NCBI RefSeq assembly: GCF_026932795.1
Contig: NZ_JADPVH010000025.1
Span: 1-56,804 of the forward strand
Source: Paenarthrobacter sp. Z7-10
GTDB taxonomy: Bacteria; Actinomycetota; Actinomycetes; Actinomycetales; Micrococcaceae
DNA length: 56,804 nucleotides
Reading direction: 5' to 3'
Shown: piece after piece, positions 23,133 through 31,691 of the stretch
Layout: each line of letters starts with the position of its first letter
How positions within the stretch are numbered: the stretch's first letter is position 1
Notes under the pieces: model-generated
The model's database searches: none
The model's input: only the letters and a program-made list of their open reading frames with translations
Told to the model about the DNA's origin: nothing
Position numbers and translations under genes: made by a program

Positions 23133-24707
23133 TTAGTGCAGCGGTCCAACGGCGGATTCGGCGGCGGCGCGAATGGCACCGCTGGCGATCAGCCGGTCTG
23201 CTTCGTTAAGTTCGGGCGACAGGAACCGGTCCGCGCCGGCGCCGGCGACTGTTTCGCGCAGCACCGCCAGGACGGCGGCTCCAGCCGGGCCGGGCTGCAG
23301 CGGGGCGCGCATATCGATGGCCCGCGCCGCCGCCACCAGTTCGATGGCCAGTACACGGCGAAGGTTTTCCACCGACGAACGCAGCTTTCGGGCGGCATGC
23401 CAGCCCATAGATACGTGATCCTCCTGCATGGCGGAGCTGGGAATCGAATCCACGGACGCCGGCACGGCCAGCCGCTTGCTGTCCGAGACAAGCCCCGCCT
23501 GCGTGTATTGGGCGATCATCAAGCCGGAATCCACTCCGGGGTCCCCCGCCAGGAAAGCCGGCAGTCCATGCGAGCGCGCCGGATCAAGCATCCGGTCCGT
23601 GCGTCGCTCCGCGATCGAAGCGACGTCCGCTGCCACAATGGCCAGGAAGTCCAGCACGTAGGCCACCGGAGCGCCGTGGAAGTTTCCATTGGAGCTGACC
23701 CGGCCGTCCGGGAGCACCACCGGGTTATCGATGGTGGCGGCCAGTTCGCGGGTGGCCACCAGGAAGGCATGGTCCACGGTATCCCGGGCGGCTCCGGCGA
23801 CCTGCGGGGCGCAGCGCAGCGAGTAGGCATCCTGGACCCGGCTGTCCCCCACCCGGTGCGAGGCGACCATCGGGGAATCGGAGAGAACCCGGAACATATT
23901 GTCCGCGCTTGCCGCCTGGCCGGGGTGCGGGCGAAGTGCGGCGTGCAGCTCCGGCCGGAAAACCTGGTCCGTTCCGAGCAGGCCTTCCACCGACAACGCC
24001 GCGGTGATGTCCGCCGTCGTCATCAACTCCCGCAGATCCGCAATGGCCATCAGCAGCATGCCCAGCATGCCGTCGGTGCCATTAATCAGCGCCAGGCCTT
24101 CCTTTTCGGCCAGCAGCACCGGCTCAATGCCGTGCTCGGCCAAAAGGTCCGCAACCGGGCGTCCCGAACCGCCGAACAGCGTGCCGTCCGGGCCGGTCGC
24201 CTCACCCTCGCCCATCAGCACCAGCGCGCAGTGCGAGAGCGGAGCGAGGTCGCCGGAGCAGCCCAGCGAGCCGAATTCACGCACCACCGGGGTGATCCCT
24301 GCATTGAGCACATCCACCATGGTCTGCACGACGACCGGGCGAACGCCGGTGCGGCCGGAGGCGAGTGTCCTGGCGCGCAGGAACATCAGCGCCCGCACCA
24401 CCTCGCGCTCCACCGCCGGTCCCATCCCGGCCGCATGGCTGCGGATCAGGGATTTCTGCAGCTGCGTGCGCTGATCCGCCGGGATGTGCCGGTTCGCCAA
24501 CGCACCGAACCCGGTCGAAATGCCGTACGCCGGGACGTCCGAGTGGGCCAGCTCGTCGATGTGCGCCCGGACGCGGGCCACCGTCTGCAGCGCTTCGGGC
24601 GTGAGCGTCACCTTGGCGTTCCGGCGGGCGACGGCGATCACGTCTTCGGCGGTGGTGCCGGCGACGGAGAGAAGGACTTCGCGGGTTTCGAGGGTTTCTG
24701 CGGTCAC
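23133..24707 (-). CDS. hutH: Histidine ammonia-lyase
   Basis: Deaminates L-histidine to trans-urocanate using the autocatalytic MIO group. The 524-residue product contains the conserved YGISTGFGAL (catalytic Tyr near 61) and the MIO loop GSLGCSGDLAPLSH near 146-159, with Cys150-Ser151-Gly152 instead of the usual Ala-Ser-Gly. Other conserved blocks are DGMLGMLLMAI, QDAYSLRCAPQ and the C-terminal SMGWHAARKLRSS. Start is GTG 24707, just after AAAGG, which begins the conserved N-terminus; the frame stays open to 25034 inside hutU. It follows hutU by 43 nt in one operon. Confidence 0.95.
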   Translation of the reverse strand: MTAETLETREVLLSVAGTTAEDVIAVARRNAKVTLTPEALQTVARVRAHIDELAHSDVPAYGISTGFGALANRHIPADQRTQLQKSLIRSHAAGMGPAVEREVVRALMFLRARTLASGRTGVRPVVVQTMVDVLNAGITPVVREFGSLGCSGDLAPLSHCALVLMGEGEATGPDGTLFGGSGRPVADLLAEHGIEPVLLAEKEGLALINGTDGMLGMLLMAIADLRELMTTADITAALSVEGLLGTDQVFRPELHAALRPHPGQAASADNMFRVLSDSPMVASHRVGDSRVQDAYSLRCAPQVAGAARDTVDHAFLVATRELAATIDNPVVLPDGRVSSNGNFHGAPVAYVLDFLAIVAADVASIAERRTDRMLDPARSHGLPAFLAGDPGVDSGLMIAQYTQAGLVSDSKRLAVPASVDSIPSSAMQEDHVSMGWHAARKLRSSVENLRRVLAIELVAAARAIDMRAPLQPGPAGAAVLAVLRETVAGAGADRFLSPELNEADRLIASGAIRAAAESAVGPLH

Positions 24708-24750
24708 GACGGTGTACCTTTCATTGTGATCGAGTGAGCACTTGATGGGC

Positions 24751-26454
24751 TTATTTGCCTTCTGACATGGGGATCCGGACACCGCGCTCGGCGGCCACTT
24801 CCAGCGCCCGGTCGTAACCGGCGTCGGCGTGCCGGATGACCCCCATCCCCGGGTCATTGGTGAGCAGGCGCTCCAGCTTTTGCGCAGCCAGTTCGGTACC
24901 GTCGGCCACGGAGACCTGGCCGGCGTGGATGGACCGGCCAATGCCGACGCCACCGCCATGGTGGATGGAAACCCAGGTGGCGCCCGAGGCAGTGTTGAGC
25001 AGGGCATTGAGGAGCGGCCAGTCCGCGATCGCATCGGACCCGTCCGCCATGGACTCCGTCTCGCGGTATGGGGAGGCGACGGAGCCGGAGTCCAGGTGGT
25101 CGCGGCCGATCACTATGGGCGCCTTGACCTTGCCGTCGGCGACGAGCTGGTTGAACAGGACACCGGCCTTGGCCCGCTCCCCATAGCCCAGCCAGCAGAT
25201 GCGGGCCGGCAACCCCTCAAATTCCACATGCTCCGCGGCGGCGTTGAGCCAGCGGTGCAGATGGGCATTGTCGGGAAAAAGTTCCTTCAGAGCTTGGTCG
25301 GTGACCCTGATATCTTCGGGATCCCCGGAGAGGGCAACCCAGCGGAACGGGCCCATTCCTTCGCAGAACAATGGGCGGATGTAGGCGGGCACGAAACCGG
25401 GGAACGCGAAGGCGCGGTCGTAGCCACCCTTACGGGCCTCGTCCCGGATGGAGTTGCCGTAGTCAAAGACCTCGGCACCGGCATCCTGGAATTCCACCAT
25501 GGCCTGCACGTTGCGGGCCATCGCGTTCTGCGCCTTCTTCGTAAACCCGTCCGGATCTTCCTTGGCCTCGGCTGCCCACTCTTCCACGCTGTATTCGGTG
25601 GGCAGATAACTCAGCGGATCATGCGCGCTGGTCTGATCGGTGACAATGTCCACGGTGAATTCGCCGGCCTTGTGGCGGCGCAGCAATTCCGGGAAGACCT
25701 CGGCGGCGTTGCCGACGTAACCAACGGACAATGGGCGCCGTTCGGACTTGGCTTGGAGCACCTTGGCCAGAGCCGCATCCAAGTCCGTTTCGACGTCGTC
25801 GAGGTACCGCTTGCCCGCGCGGCGCTCCAACCGCGTCTTGTCGACATCTACGATCAGGGCCGCTCCGCCGTTGAGGGTAACGGCCAGCGGCTGTGCGCCG
25901 CCCATTCCACCGCAACCGGCGGTGAGCGTCAGCGTGCCGGCGAGCGTTCCGCCGAAGCGCTTATCAGCTATGGCGGCGAAGGTTTCATAAGTGCCCTGCA
26001 GGATGCCCTGAGTGCCGATGTAAATCCAGGAACCGGCCGTCATCTGGCCGTACATCATCAGCCCCTCGGCCTCCAGCCGGCGGAATTCCGGCCAATTGGC
26101 CCAGTCCCCGACCAGGTTGGAGTTCGCAATCAGCACCCGCGGAGCCCACTCGTTGGTACGAAAGACTCCTACCGGCTTGCCGGACTGCACCAGCAGCGTT
26201 TCGTCCTTCTCCATAGTGGTCAGGGTGCGGGTAATGGCATCAAATGCGTCCCAGCTGCGCACCGCCCGGCCGGTGCCGCCGTAAACCACCAGGTCATCCG
26301 GGCGCTCGGCAACTTCGGGATCCAGATTGTTCATCAGCATCCGCAGCGGCGCCTCCGTCTGCCAGCTCTTCGCCGTCAGCTCGGTACCGCGGGCCGCCTT
26401 GACCGGGCGGGCTCCGCGGGAAAAATCAACACCATGAGTTTGGGCGGGTGCCAT
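24751..26454 (-). CDS. hutU: Urocanate hydratase
   Basis: Converts urocanate to 4-imidazolone-5-propionate with NAD+ as electrophilic cofactor. The 567-residue product has normal length. Landmarks: [15 protein letters not shown] near the N-terminus, [35 protein letters not shown] (NAD-binding glycine-rich segment near 178-195), [10 protein letters not shown] (conserved Cys) and [17 protein letters not shown] near the C-terminus. The ATG has TAGGAG at correct spacing. First gene of hutUH; regulation by the adjacent IclR gene is likely. Confidence 0.97.
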   Translation of the reverse strand: MAPAQTHGVDFSRGARPVKAARGTELTAKSWQTEAPLRMLMNNLDPEVAERPDDLVVYGGTGRAVRSWDAFDAITRTLTTMEKDETLLVQSGKPVGVFRTNEWAPRVLIANSNLVGDWANWPEFRRLEAEGLMMYGQMTAGSWIYIGTQGILQGTYETFAAIADKRFGGTLAGTLTLTAGCGGMGGAQPLAVTLNGGAALIVDVDKTRLERRAGKRYLDDVETDLDAALAKVLQAKSERRPLSVGYVGNAAEVFPELLRRHKAGEFTVDIVTDQTSAHDPLSYLPTEYSVEEWAAEAKEDPDGFTKKAQNAMARNVQAMVEFQDAGAEVFDYGNSIRDEARKGGYDRAFAFPGFVPAYIRPLFCEGMGPFRWVALSGDPEDIRVTDQALKELFPDNAHLHRWLNAAAEHVEFEGLPARICWLGYGERAKAGVLFNQLVADGKVKAPIVIGRDHLDSGSVASPYRETESMADGSDAIADWPLLNALLNTASGATWVSIHHGGGVGIGRSIHAGQVSVADGTELAAQKLERLLTNDPGMGVIRHADAGYDRALEVAAERGVRIPMSEGK

Positions 26455-26723
26455 GTCAGCTCCTAAGGATCAGCAAACGAGGGTAACGGGATGTGTCTTC
26501 GGTGATTGGCTTGGCCAGCATGTCAGCACTGCCCTCGGCCAGCCGCTTGGCTGCTCGAGGCGTCCAAGTCATTCCGGGACGCGGCGATCGAAAATATCCT
26601 TACTTCTATGAAAGCCTGTGCGCCGGTCCGCACCAAGGGGTTTTCGGACGGGGTTGTCTTGTATCTCAGACATCCACCGCAGGGACTGGGTCCAGCGTTC
26701 GGGTGGGGCGCGGGCGGAGCCGG

Positions 26724-27518
26724 TTACACACCCGGCCGGCCGTGGATTCGGTTCGACAACTCATCGGCCACTTTCTGTACCCGGCGGGCAAGGTCCAGCC
26801 ACTGTTCTGCTGGCACCTTGTCTTCCAGGAACGTCACGGCAACGGCCGCTGTTGGCCAGCCGACGTGATCAGTGACAGCCGCCGCAACTGAGCCGAATCC
26901 AGGCGTCACTTCGCCATGCTCTGTGGCGTACCCACGCTGCCGGACCTGCTCCAGGTGAGCCTGCAGCATCGAGTACTTCAGGATGGGACTCTCGGTTTCG
27001 TGCCGCGCGGTGAAGGCTGCCGCATTGGGATATAGGGCCCGGACCTGGGACTTGGGCAGCGCAGCGAGGATGGCTCGCCCGCTGGCGGTGAGATGGCTGG
27101 GCAGCCGGACGCCGACGTCTGTCACCAGCGACGGCCGGTTCTTGGCCCGCTCTTCGACAATATAGACGACATCACGTCCGTGCATCACGGCAAGGTGCGC
27201 ACTTTCACCAATTCCGTCCACCAGCGCGGCGAGCAGCGGACGTCCCAGTCTCGACAGCGGCTCCTGCCGGGAATAAGCGGAGCTTAGTTCGAAGGCACTG
27301 ATGCCCAGTCCGTAACGCTGCTCCTCATGCAGATGCAGGACGAATCCGTTCTGTTCCATCACCGACAGCAAGTGGTAGACGCTGGACCGGGGCAGGCCCA
27401 AGCTGGCTGCGATGGTGGATGCCGCCATCGGTCCGCGCCGGGAAGCGAGCAACTTCAGCAAGCGCAAGGTGTTTTCCGCAGCCGGCACTTTGGATGGCCG
27501 CGTGGTATTGCTGGTCAA
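26724..27518 (-). CDS. IclR-family regulator, probable hut regulator
   Basis: A 264-residue regulator: winged-helix DNA-binding domain (about 12-75; ENTLRLLKLLASRRGPMAASTIAASLGLPRSSVYHLLSVME) and an IclR effector domain (LAALVDGIGESAHLAVMHGRDVVYIVEERA; LTASGRAILAAL; GEVTPGFGSVAAAVTDH). It lies immediately upstream of hutU, co-directional, with a 269-nt gap that should hold the hutU promoter. A TTG start at 27518 is preferred because GAGGAA lies just before it and the N-terminus is then typical; the frame stays open to 27590. Inducer is likely histidine or urocanate (inference). Confidence 0.87.
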   Translation of the reverse strand: MTSNTTRPSKVPAAENTLRLLKLLASRRGPMAASTIAASLGLPRSSVYHLLSVMEQNGFVLHLHEEQRYGLGISAFELSSAYSRQEPLSRLGRPLLAALVDGIGESAHLAVMHGRDVVYIVEERAKNRPSLVTDVGVRLPSHLTASGRAILAALPKSQVRALYPNAAAFTARHETESPILKYSMLQAHLEQVRQRGYATEHGEVTPGFGSVAAAVTDHVGWPTAAVAVTFLEDKVPAEQWLDLARRVQKVADELSNRIHGRPGV

Positions 27519-27608
27519 GGTTCCTCGTTCGTGCCGGAAGAGTCGAACGTTTGGAGTTGTACCCGGTGAGTGCGGCTGCAGCCGCGCCACCGGTGCAGAA
27601 GCGAACCG

Positions 27609-28406
27609 TCAGCGGGCAGACCAGCCACCATCCATAGTGTAGGACGCACCTGTCACCATGGCTGCCGGTCCGGAGACCAGCCAGCCGACCAGGGATGCGA
27701 CCTCCTCCGGTTCCACCAGCCGTTTGATCGCGCTCTCGGTGAGCATCACCTTGTTCAGGACCTCGGCCTCGCTGATGCCGTGCACCTTCGCCTGATCCGC
27801 GATCTGTGCCTCCACCAGCGCTGTGCGCACGTAGCCGGGGTTCACGCAGTTGCTGGTCACCCCATGTTCGCCACCCTCCAGCGCCGCCACTTTGGAAAGC
27901 CCCTCGAGGCCGTGCTTGGCCGCCACATAAGCGCCCTTGAAGGGCGACGCCCGCAACCCGTGCACCGATGAAATGTTCACGATCCGGCCAAATCCCTGGT
28001 CATACATGTGCGGCAGCGCCGCACGGATCAGCAGAAAGGGAACCTCAAGCATCAGCGTCAGGATGCGGCGGAAATCCGCCGGATCAAACTCCTGCAGCGC
28101 ACTGATGCGTTGGATGCCGGCGTTGTTGACCAGAATGTCTGCGTCCAGGACCAGCCCGGCCAGCGCTGAGGTGTCGGACAGATCCACGGCCCAGGTTTCG
28201 CCGTCGACCTCGCTGGCCAATCGCACTGCCGACGCTTCGTTCATGTCAGCGATGGTGACGTGCGCGCCTTTAGCCGCAAGTTCCCGCACGACGGCGGCCC
28301 CGATGCCGCTGGCCCCGCCCGTCACCAAGGCCCGCCGTCCCGACAGCGGGCGGTCGGCGGACGTCGCGCTGGAAGCCGGATCCGGCAGCGGGCTGTTGTC
28401 CTGCAT
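27609..28406 (-). CDS. SDR-family dehydrogenase, 3-hydroxybutyrate dehydrogenase-like
   Basis: A 265-residue short-chain dehydrogenase: cofactor motif TGGASGIG near residues 29-36, acidic DMNEAS after strand 2 (NAD preference), NNAGIQ near 97, catalytic Ser in NISSVHG and YVAAK. The QR and HGLRASPFKGAYVAAKHG segments resemble D-3-hydroxybutyrate dehydrogenases, so conversion of 3-hydroxybutyrate to acetoacetate is the best guess. The ATG follows AGGAGAAG; the frame is open to 28445. It lies upstream of the IclR gene on the same strand, with about a 90-nt gap. Confidence 0.85.
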   Translation of the reverse strand: MQDNSPLPDPASSATSADRPLSGRRALVTGGASGIGAAVVRELAAKGAHVTIADMNEASAVRLASEVDGETWAVDLSDTSALAGLVLDADILVNNAGIQRISALQEFDPADFRRILTLMLEVPFLLIRAALPHMYDQGFGRIVNISSVHGLRASPFKGAYVAAKHGLEGLSKVAALEGGEHGVTSNCVNPGYVRTALVEAQIADQAKVHGISEAEVLNKVMLTESAIKRLVEPEEVASLVGWLVSGPAAMVTGASYTMDGGWSAR

Positions 28407-28567
28407 CGTCTTCTCCTGGTTTGTCGGGGCGCCGGCTGTGTTCATGTCCCCACTTCAGCACGTGCCCCGGCGGAACGCAACGCACACGCCGCCCTACCCT
28501 CCCGGCTCCATCTGCGAAACCCCAGCTTGGCCGCCAGACCCGGGAACTCTCCGGGGTCTGGTGGGGT

Positions 28568-29524
28568 TCATGGCGTTTCGGCCGGCGGAGGAGCGGGAGT
28601 GGAGGGATCCGCGGCATGAATCGGTGGAGAGGAGGGATGGTCCCGGGGAAGCGGACGTGGATTGTCGGTGAGCACGGCGGCTGGTCGGCCGAACTGGCGC
28701 ACTTGGCGGTCATTCCAGAGCTGGGCCGGCATCGCGCCCCCGAGCAACGTGCGGGGCAGCAGCGGGTTTTCACCGAGCGGCGCGTCGCTTCCGGCCAGGA
28801 TGATATTGCCGTAGCGCCTGCCCTTGAGCATCGGGGGGTCGGCGATGATCACGGTATGGGCAAATTCCGCAGCGAGGGTCGCCGCCTCCTGACGGGCCAC
28901 CACCAGGGACGGCGGAGCACCGCAGTTGATCACGTACACCCCGGCCGGAGCCAGCACCCGATGAACCTGTGCCGTAAACTCGGCCGTAGTGAGCGGTTTG
29001 GGCGTTACCGGTCCGGCGAAGACGTCCCGAATAATCAAGTCGCGGCTGCTGTCGGGCAGCGATTCCGTCACCGCCCGGGCCTCACCCGCCCGGATCTTCA
29101 GCTGCGGGGCACGCGGCAGGTTGAACCAAATCCGGACAAGGTCAGCCAGCCTGGAGTCGATTTCGACGACGAGATTGTGCGAGTCCGGGTAGGCGGCGAC
29201 CAGGTAGCGCGCCATCGAGCAGGCCGCACCACCGAGGTGCAGCACGCGATGCCGGGCCGGCGCGGGGAATGACGCGGTTGCCCACTGGCTCTCCACCAGG
29301 GCAACAATCCAGCGCATGTACTCGAAATCCAGCCGAAGCGGGTCCGACAGGTCCACATGGGAACTTTGGACGCCGTTGAGCTTGAGCAACCAACCATCCG
29401 GATTATCGCCGTCCGGGATGAGTTCCGCCGTTCCGGTGTCAATGTCGTAGCTGCCGGCCGCGGGGCCGTCCCCGCGCTGCCCTGAATTCTCTGCCGGTGG
29501 GCGGCTGCTTCGCTGCCTGCCCAT
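28568..29524 (-). CDS. Spermidine-synthase-like methyltransferase-fold protein
   Basis: A 318-residue Rossmann protein of the polyamine synthase/SAM-methyltransferase type: VLHLGGAACSMARYL (motif I), VVEIDSRLADLVRIWFNL (motif II, acidic residue), RDLIIRDVFAG (motif post-I). It lacks the clear N-terminal beta-hairpin tetramerisation domain of true SpeE, so polyamine activity is uncertain. N- and C-termini are low-complexity (Pro-rich tail PPAETP). The start at 29524 overlaps the upstream GNAT stop (TGATG), coupling translation; the frame remains open to 29602. Confidence 0.8.
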   Translation of the reverse strand: MGRQRSSRPPAENSGQRGDGPAAGSYDIDTGTAELIPDGDNPDGWLLKLNGVQSSHVDLSDPLRLDFEYMRWIVALVESQWATASFPAPARHRVLHLGGAACSMARYLVAAYPDSHNLVVEIDSRLADLVRIWFNLPRAPQLKIRAGEARAVTESLPDSSRDLIIRDVFAGPVTPKPLTTAEFTAQVHRVLAPAGVYVINCGAPPSLVVARQEAATLAAEFAHTVIIADPPMLKGRRYGNIILAGSDAPLGENPLLPRTLLGGAMPAQLWNDRQVRQFGRPAAVLTDNPRPLPRDHPSSPPIHAADPSTPAPPPAETP

Positions 29525-30063
29525 CAGCGGCGCACGCCGGACGTACGCTGGCCCTGCCCGGCCTGGTGCCGGCGGACCATCCGGATCTCCGGCAGATTGC
29601 ACCAGGAGTCCGGCAGCAGCTTATGGGCCCCGTCGGGGACAAAACCATTTTTGGCATAGAACGCCTGCGCCCTCGGGTTCTCCGCCAGCACCCAGAGAAA
29701 TGCCGGCGCCGTTCCAACCGCGGCATCCAGCAGCGCCTGCCCCACGCCGTGGCCGTGCACGCGTTCCAGCGCGTAGATCATCTGCAGTTCCAGTTCGGTT
29801 GGCGCGTCGTCATCCCTGCCGGGACCGGCGTGGGCAATGCCGACCAACTGGCCGTCGTCGTCGTCGTACGCCAGCAGCGGAACGTAACCGGACAGCAGGG
29901 CGTCACGGCGCTGCTCAATCCGCGCCGCAATGTTCGCCCTGCGGCCGGCAAAAAACTCCGGTGGCAACAGTGGCCCGTAGGCCTCCTCGTGCGCCGCCGT
30001 ATGCATCCGAACCAGCTCCTCGGCGTCCTCAGCCGTGGCGGCGCGGATGCTGAAGGCTCTCAT
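29524..30063 (-). CDS. GNAT-family N-acetyltransferase
   Basis: A 179-residue acetyl-CoA-dependent acyltransferase. Motif A is seen as LELQMIYALERVHGHGVGQALLDAAV (CoA pyrophosphate loop, about residues 93-118) and motif B as NPRAQAFYAKNGFVPDGAHKLLPD (about 129-152). The acceptor is unknown. The start appears leaderless (TAGCAT, 6 nt upstream). It is translationally coupled to the spermidine-synthase-like gene, so the substrate could be a polyamine or small amine (speculative). Confidence 0.88.
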   Translation of the reverse strand: MRAFSIRAATAEDAEELVRMHTAAHEEAYGPLLPPEFFAGRRANIAARIEQRRDALLSGYVPLLAYDDDDGQLVGIAHAGPGRDDDAPTELELQMIYALERVHGHGVGQALLDAAVGTAPAFLWVLAENPRAQAFYAKNGFVPDGAHKLLPDSWCNLPEIRMVRRHQAGQGQRTSGVRR

Positions 30064-30075
30064 CTGGCCATGCTA
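30064..30075 (-). promoter_or_regulatory. Leaderless-type -10 element of the GNAT gene
   Basis: TAGCAT (revcomp of 30070-30075) is 6 nt before the ATG; no Shine-Dalgarno is visible. Confidence 0.4.
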
Positions 30076-30089
30076 ACCGACGTGGCGCT

Positions 30090-30413
30090 CTACGTGCCTT
30101 CCTGAATCGCCTTCTCCAGCCGCTGGACCTTCGCCGTGAGTTCACCGCTGTAGCCGGGGCGGATATCAGCCTTGAGCACAAGCGAGACCCTGGATCCGTA
30201 GGCGCCCGCAGCCTGCGTCGCCCGCTTGATCACGTCCATCACCTCATCCCACTCGCCCTCAAGTTCGGTGAACATTGAGCTTGTGGAATGCGGAAGTCCC
30301 GACTCCCGGACCACTTTCACGGCAGCCGCGACCGCGTGGTGAACCGAGGCATTATCTGATGTCGTGCCGTTCGCCGGAGTGCCGGAGGGTGCCACCGAAA
30401 ACGCTGCAATCAT
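30090..30413 (-). CDS. MTH1187/UPF0045-family thiamine-binding protein
   Basis: A 107-residue ferredoxin-fold protein of the MTH1187/YqgV (DUF77) family, members of which bind thiamine or related ligands. Family features are the N-terminal strand MIAAFSVAP, VHHAVAAAVKVVRESGLPHSTSSMFTELEG (central helix and Ser/Met pocket) and RVSLVLKADIRPGY. The start overlaps the ferredoxin stop by 4 nt, so the two are translated together. Confidence 0.85.
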   Translation of the reverse strand: MIAAFSVAPSGTPANGTTSDNASVHHAVAAAVKVVRESGLPHSTSSMFTELEGEWDEVMDVIKRATQAAGAYGSRVSLVLKADIRPGYSGELTAKVQRLEKAIQEGT

Positions 30414-30616
30414 GACTGGTCCTCCTCAGCCCAGGCAATGGCCTGCGCTGGGCACAGGAAGATGGCCTTGTCCACATTGCCGCGCTGTTCTGCGGCCGGT
30501 TCCTCGGTCAGCAGGATGACCCGGCCGTCCTCCGGATCCTGATCAAAGACCTTGGGTGCGACCATCAGACAGTTGCCGCTGCTGACGCAGCTGTAGGGCT
30601 CAATTTCAACTTTCAT
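30410..30616 (-). CDS. [3Fe-4S]-type ferredoxin
   Basis: A 68-residue small acidic electron carrier. Cys10, Cys16 and Cys55 (in FLCPAQAI) fit the C-x5-C...CP spacing of actinobacterial ferredoxins whose central position lacks a fourth cysteine, hence a [3Fe-4S] cluster. Such proteins usually serve cytochromes P450 or oxygenases, but none is encoded nearby. The ATG has a strong GGAGGAAA. The frame is open upstream to 31333, but that lies antisense to the TetR gene. First gene of a two-gene unit. Confidence 0.88.
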   Translation of the reverse strand: MKVEIEPYSCVSSGNCLMVAPKVFDQDPEDGRVILLTEEPAAEQRGNVDKAIFLCPAQAIAWAEEDQS

Positions 30617-30709
30617 CGTGTTTCCTCCGACGCTCGACTCTCCCTCGCGCAGCCCGGCCGGCTGCAGGTCTTTCAACTCCATTGTCCCCTGTACCGCCGA
30701 CCGCGTTGC

Positions 30710-30721
30710 TAGTCTCTGGAC
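30710..30721 (+). promoter_or_regulatory. Leaderless-type -10 element of the TetR gene
   Basis: TAGTCT at 30710-30715 lies 6 nt upstream of ATG 30722, with no Shine-Dalgarno. Confidence 0.45.
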
Positions 30722-31375
30722 ATGTCGGAGATGGGTGCCAAGCCGCGGAGGGCGGATGCGGCGCGCAACATCGACAAAATCATCGTGGCCGCCCGGGAAT
30801 GTTTCCGGCGCGACGGGCCGGATGTTTCGCTGCACGTCATAGCCCGGGAGGCAGGCGTTGGTCCTGCCACGCTGTTCCGCAACTTCGCCGATAAGGAGCA
30901 GCTGGTCCTGGCGGCGCTGTCCCAGCGGCTGAGCGTTAAAGTCGCGCCGGTCGCGGCCGCGGCGTTGCGGGCCGACGACGCCGCGCAAGGCCTCTTGTCC
31001 GTCACCGCAGCGCTGCTGGAAGTGGCCAGCGAGGAGCTGAACCTGCTCGCGGCCGCGACCAGCCGCCAGCGCCTGCTGGTCGGCGCTACCTTCCCACTGC
31101 TGGAATCCCTGCGGACCCTGCTGGCCCGGGGCCAGGAACAGGGCGCAATCCGCGCCGACCTGAGCCCCAATGATGTGGTGCCGTTGCTCGCCATGACCGT
31201 CGGCGCGCTCGAAACGAACGTACGGGGATCCGACTCCTGGCGGCGCTACCTGTTGATTCTCGCTGACGGCATACTGACACCGGCTGCGGCACGGCCGCTG
31301 CCGGAAGCTGATCCAGTTCCTGGCGTTGGTCATCGCTCACCCCGCAGGCCGCGACCGGCGCATCCCCTCGGCTGA
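30722..31375 (+). CDS. TetR-family transcriptional regulator
   Basis: A 217-residue repressor-type protein. The N-terminal HTH (KIIVAARECFRRDGPDVSLHVIAREAGVGPATLFRNFADKEQLVLAAL, about residues 19-66) is typical; a helical ligand domain follows (LLSVTAALLEVASEELNLLAAATSRQRLL). The tail from about 195 is Pro/Arg-rich. It is divergent from the ferredoxin/thiamine-binding pair across a 105-nt gap, making that pair a likely target. Confidence 0.9.
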   Translation: MSEMGAKPRRADAARNIDKIIVAARECFRRDGPDVSLHVIAREAGVGPATLFRNFADKEQLVLAALSQRLSVKVAPVAAAALRADDAAQGLLSVTAALLEVASEELNLLAAATSRQRLLVGATFPLLESLRTLLARGQEQGAIRADLSPNDVVPLLAMTVGALETNVRGSDSWRRYLLILADGILTPAAARPLPEADPVPGVGHRSPRRPRPAHPLG

Positions 31376-31379
31376 ACCG

Positions 31380-31691
31380 CTATCCCCAGCCCAGCAGACG
31401 CAGGCCGGCAGCCGCGGCGGCGCCCACCAGCACCACCACCAGGAACGGCGCCCGCAGGCTCAGCGCGGCGGCCGCGGCGGCGAGCGCCCCGAGCCGGGCA
31501 TCCGGAACCAGCCGCTGCCCGCTGACGACCGTGTTCAGAACCGTCAGCGAAGCCAGCAGGCCAATCGTGAGCGTACCGGCCACCCTTGCCATCCGCGGAT
31601 GGTTCATCCATTTGGATGGGACAAGATAGCCCAACAGTTTAGTGCCGAACGCCAACCCGGCTGCCAACAGGACCCATGGCCACAGGTTCAC
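31380..31691 (-). CDS. azlD: AzlD-type branched-chain amino acid exporter small subunit
   Basis: A 103-residue protein with about four hydrophobic helices (VLLAAGLAFGTKLLGYLVP; RVAGTLTIGLLASLTVLNTV; ALAAAAAALSLRAPFLVVVLVGAAAAAGLRLLG). With AzlC it forms the LIV-E class exporter for branched-chain amino acids or analogues. The GTG at 31691 overlaps the azlC stop (GTGA), which selects this start; the frame continues open to 31868 inside azlC. Last gene of the gdpD-azlD operon, convergent with the TetR gene 4 nt away. Confidence 0.85.
   Translation of the reverse strand: MNLWPWVLLAAGLAFGTKLLGYLVPSKWMNHPRMARVAGTLTIGLLASLTVLNTVVSGQRLVPDARLGALAAAAAALSLRAPFLVVVLVGAAAAAGLRLLGWG

Noticed and set aside
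22986-24737. 583-codon plus-strand frame across hutH
   Set aside because: Antisense shadow of histidine ammonia-lyase; Arg/Gly/His-rich with no motif.
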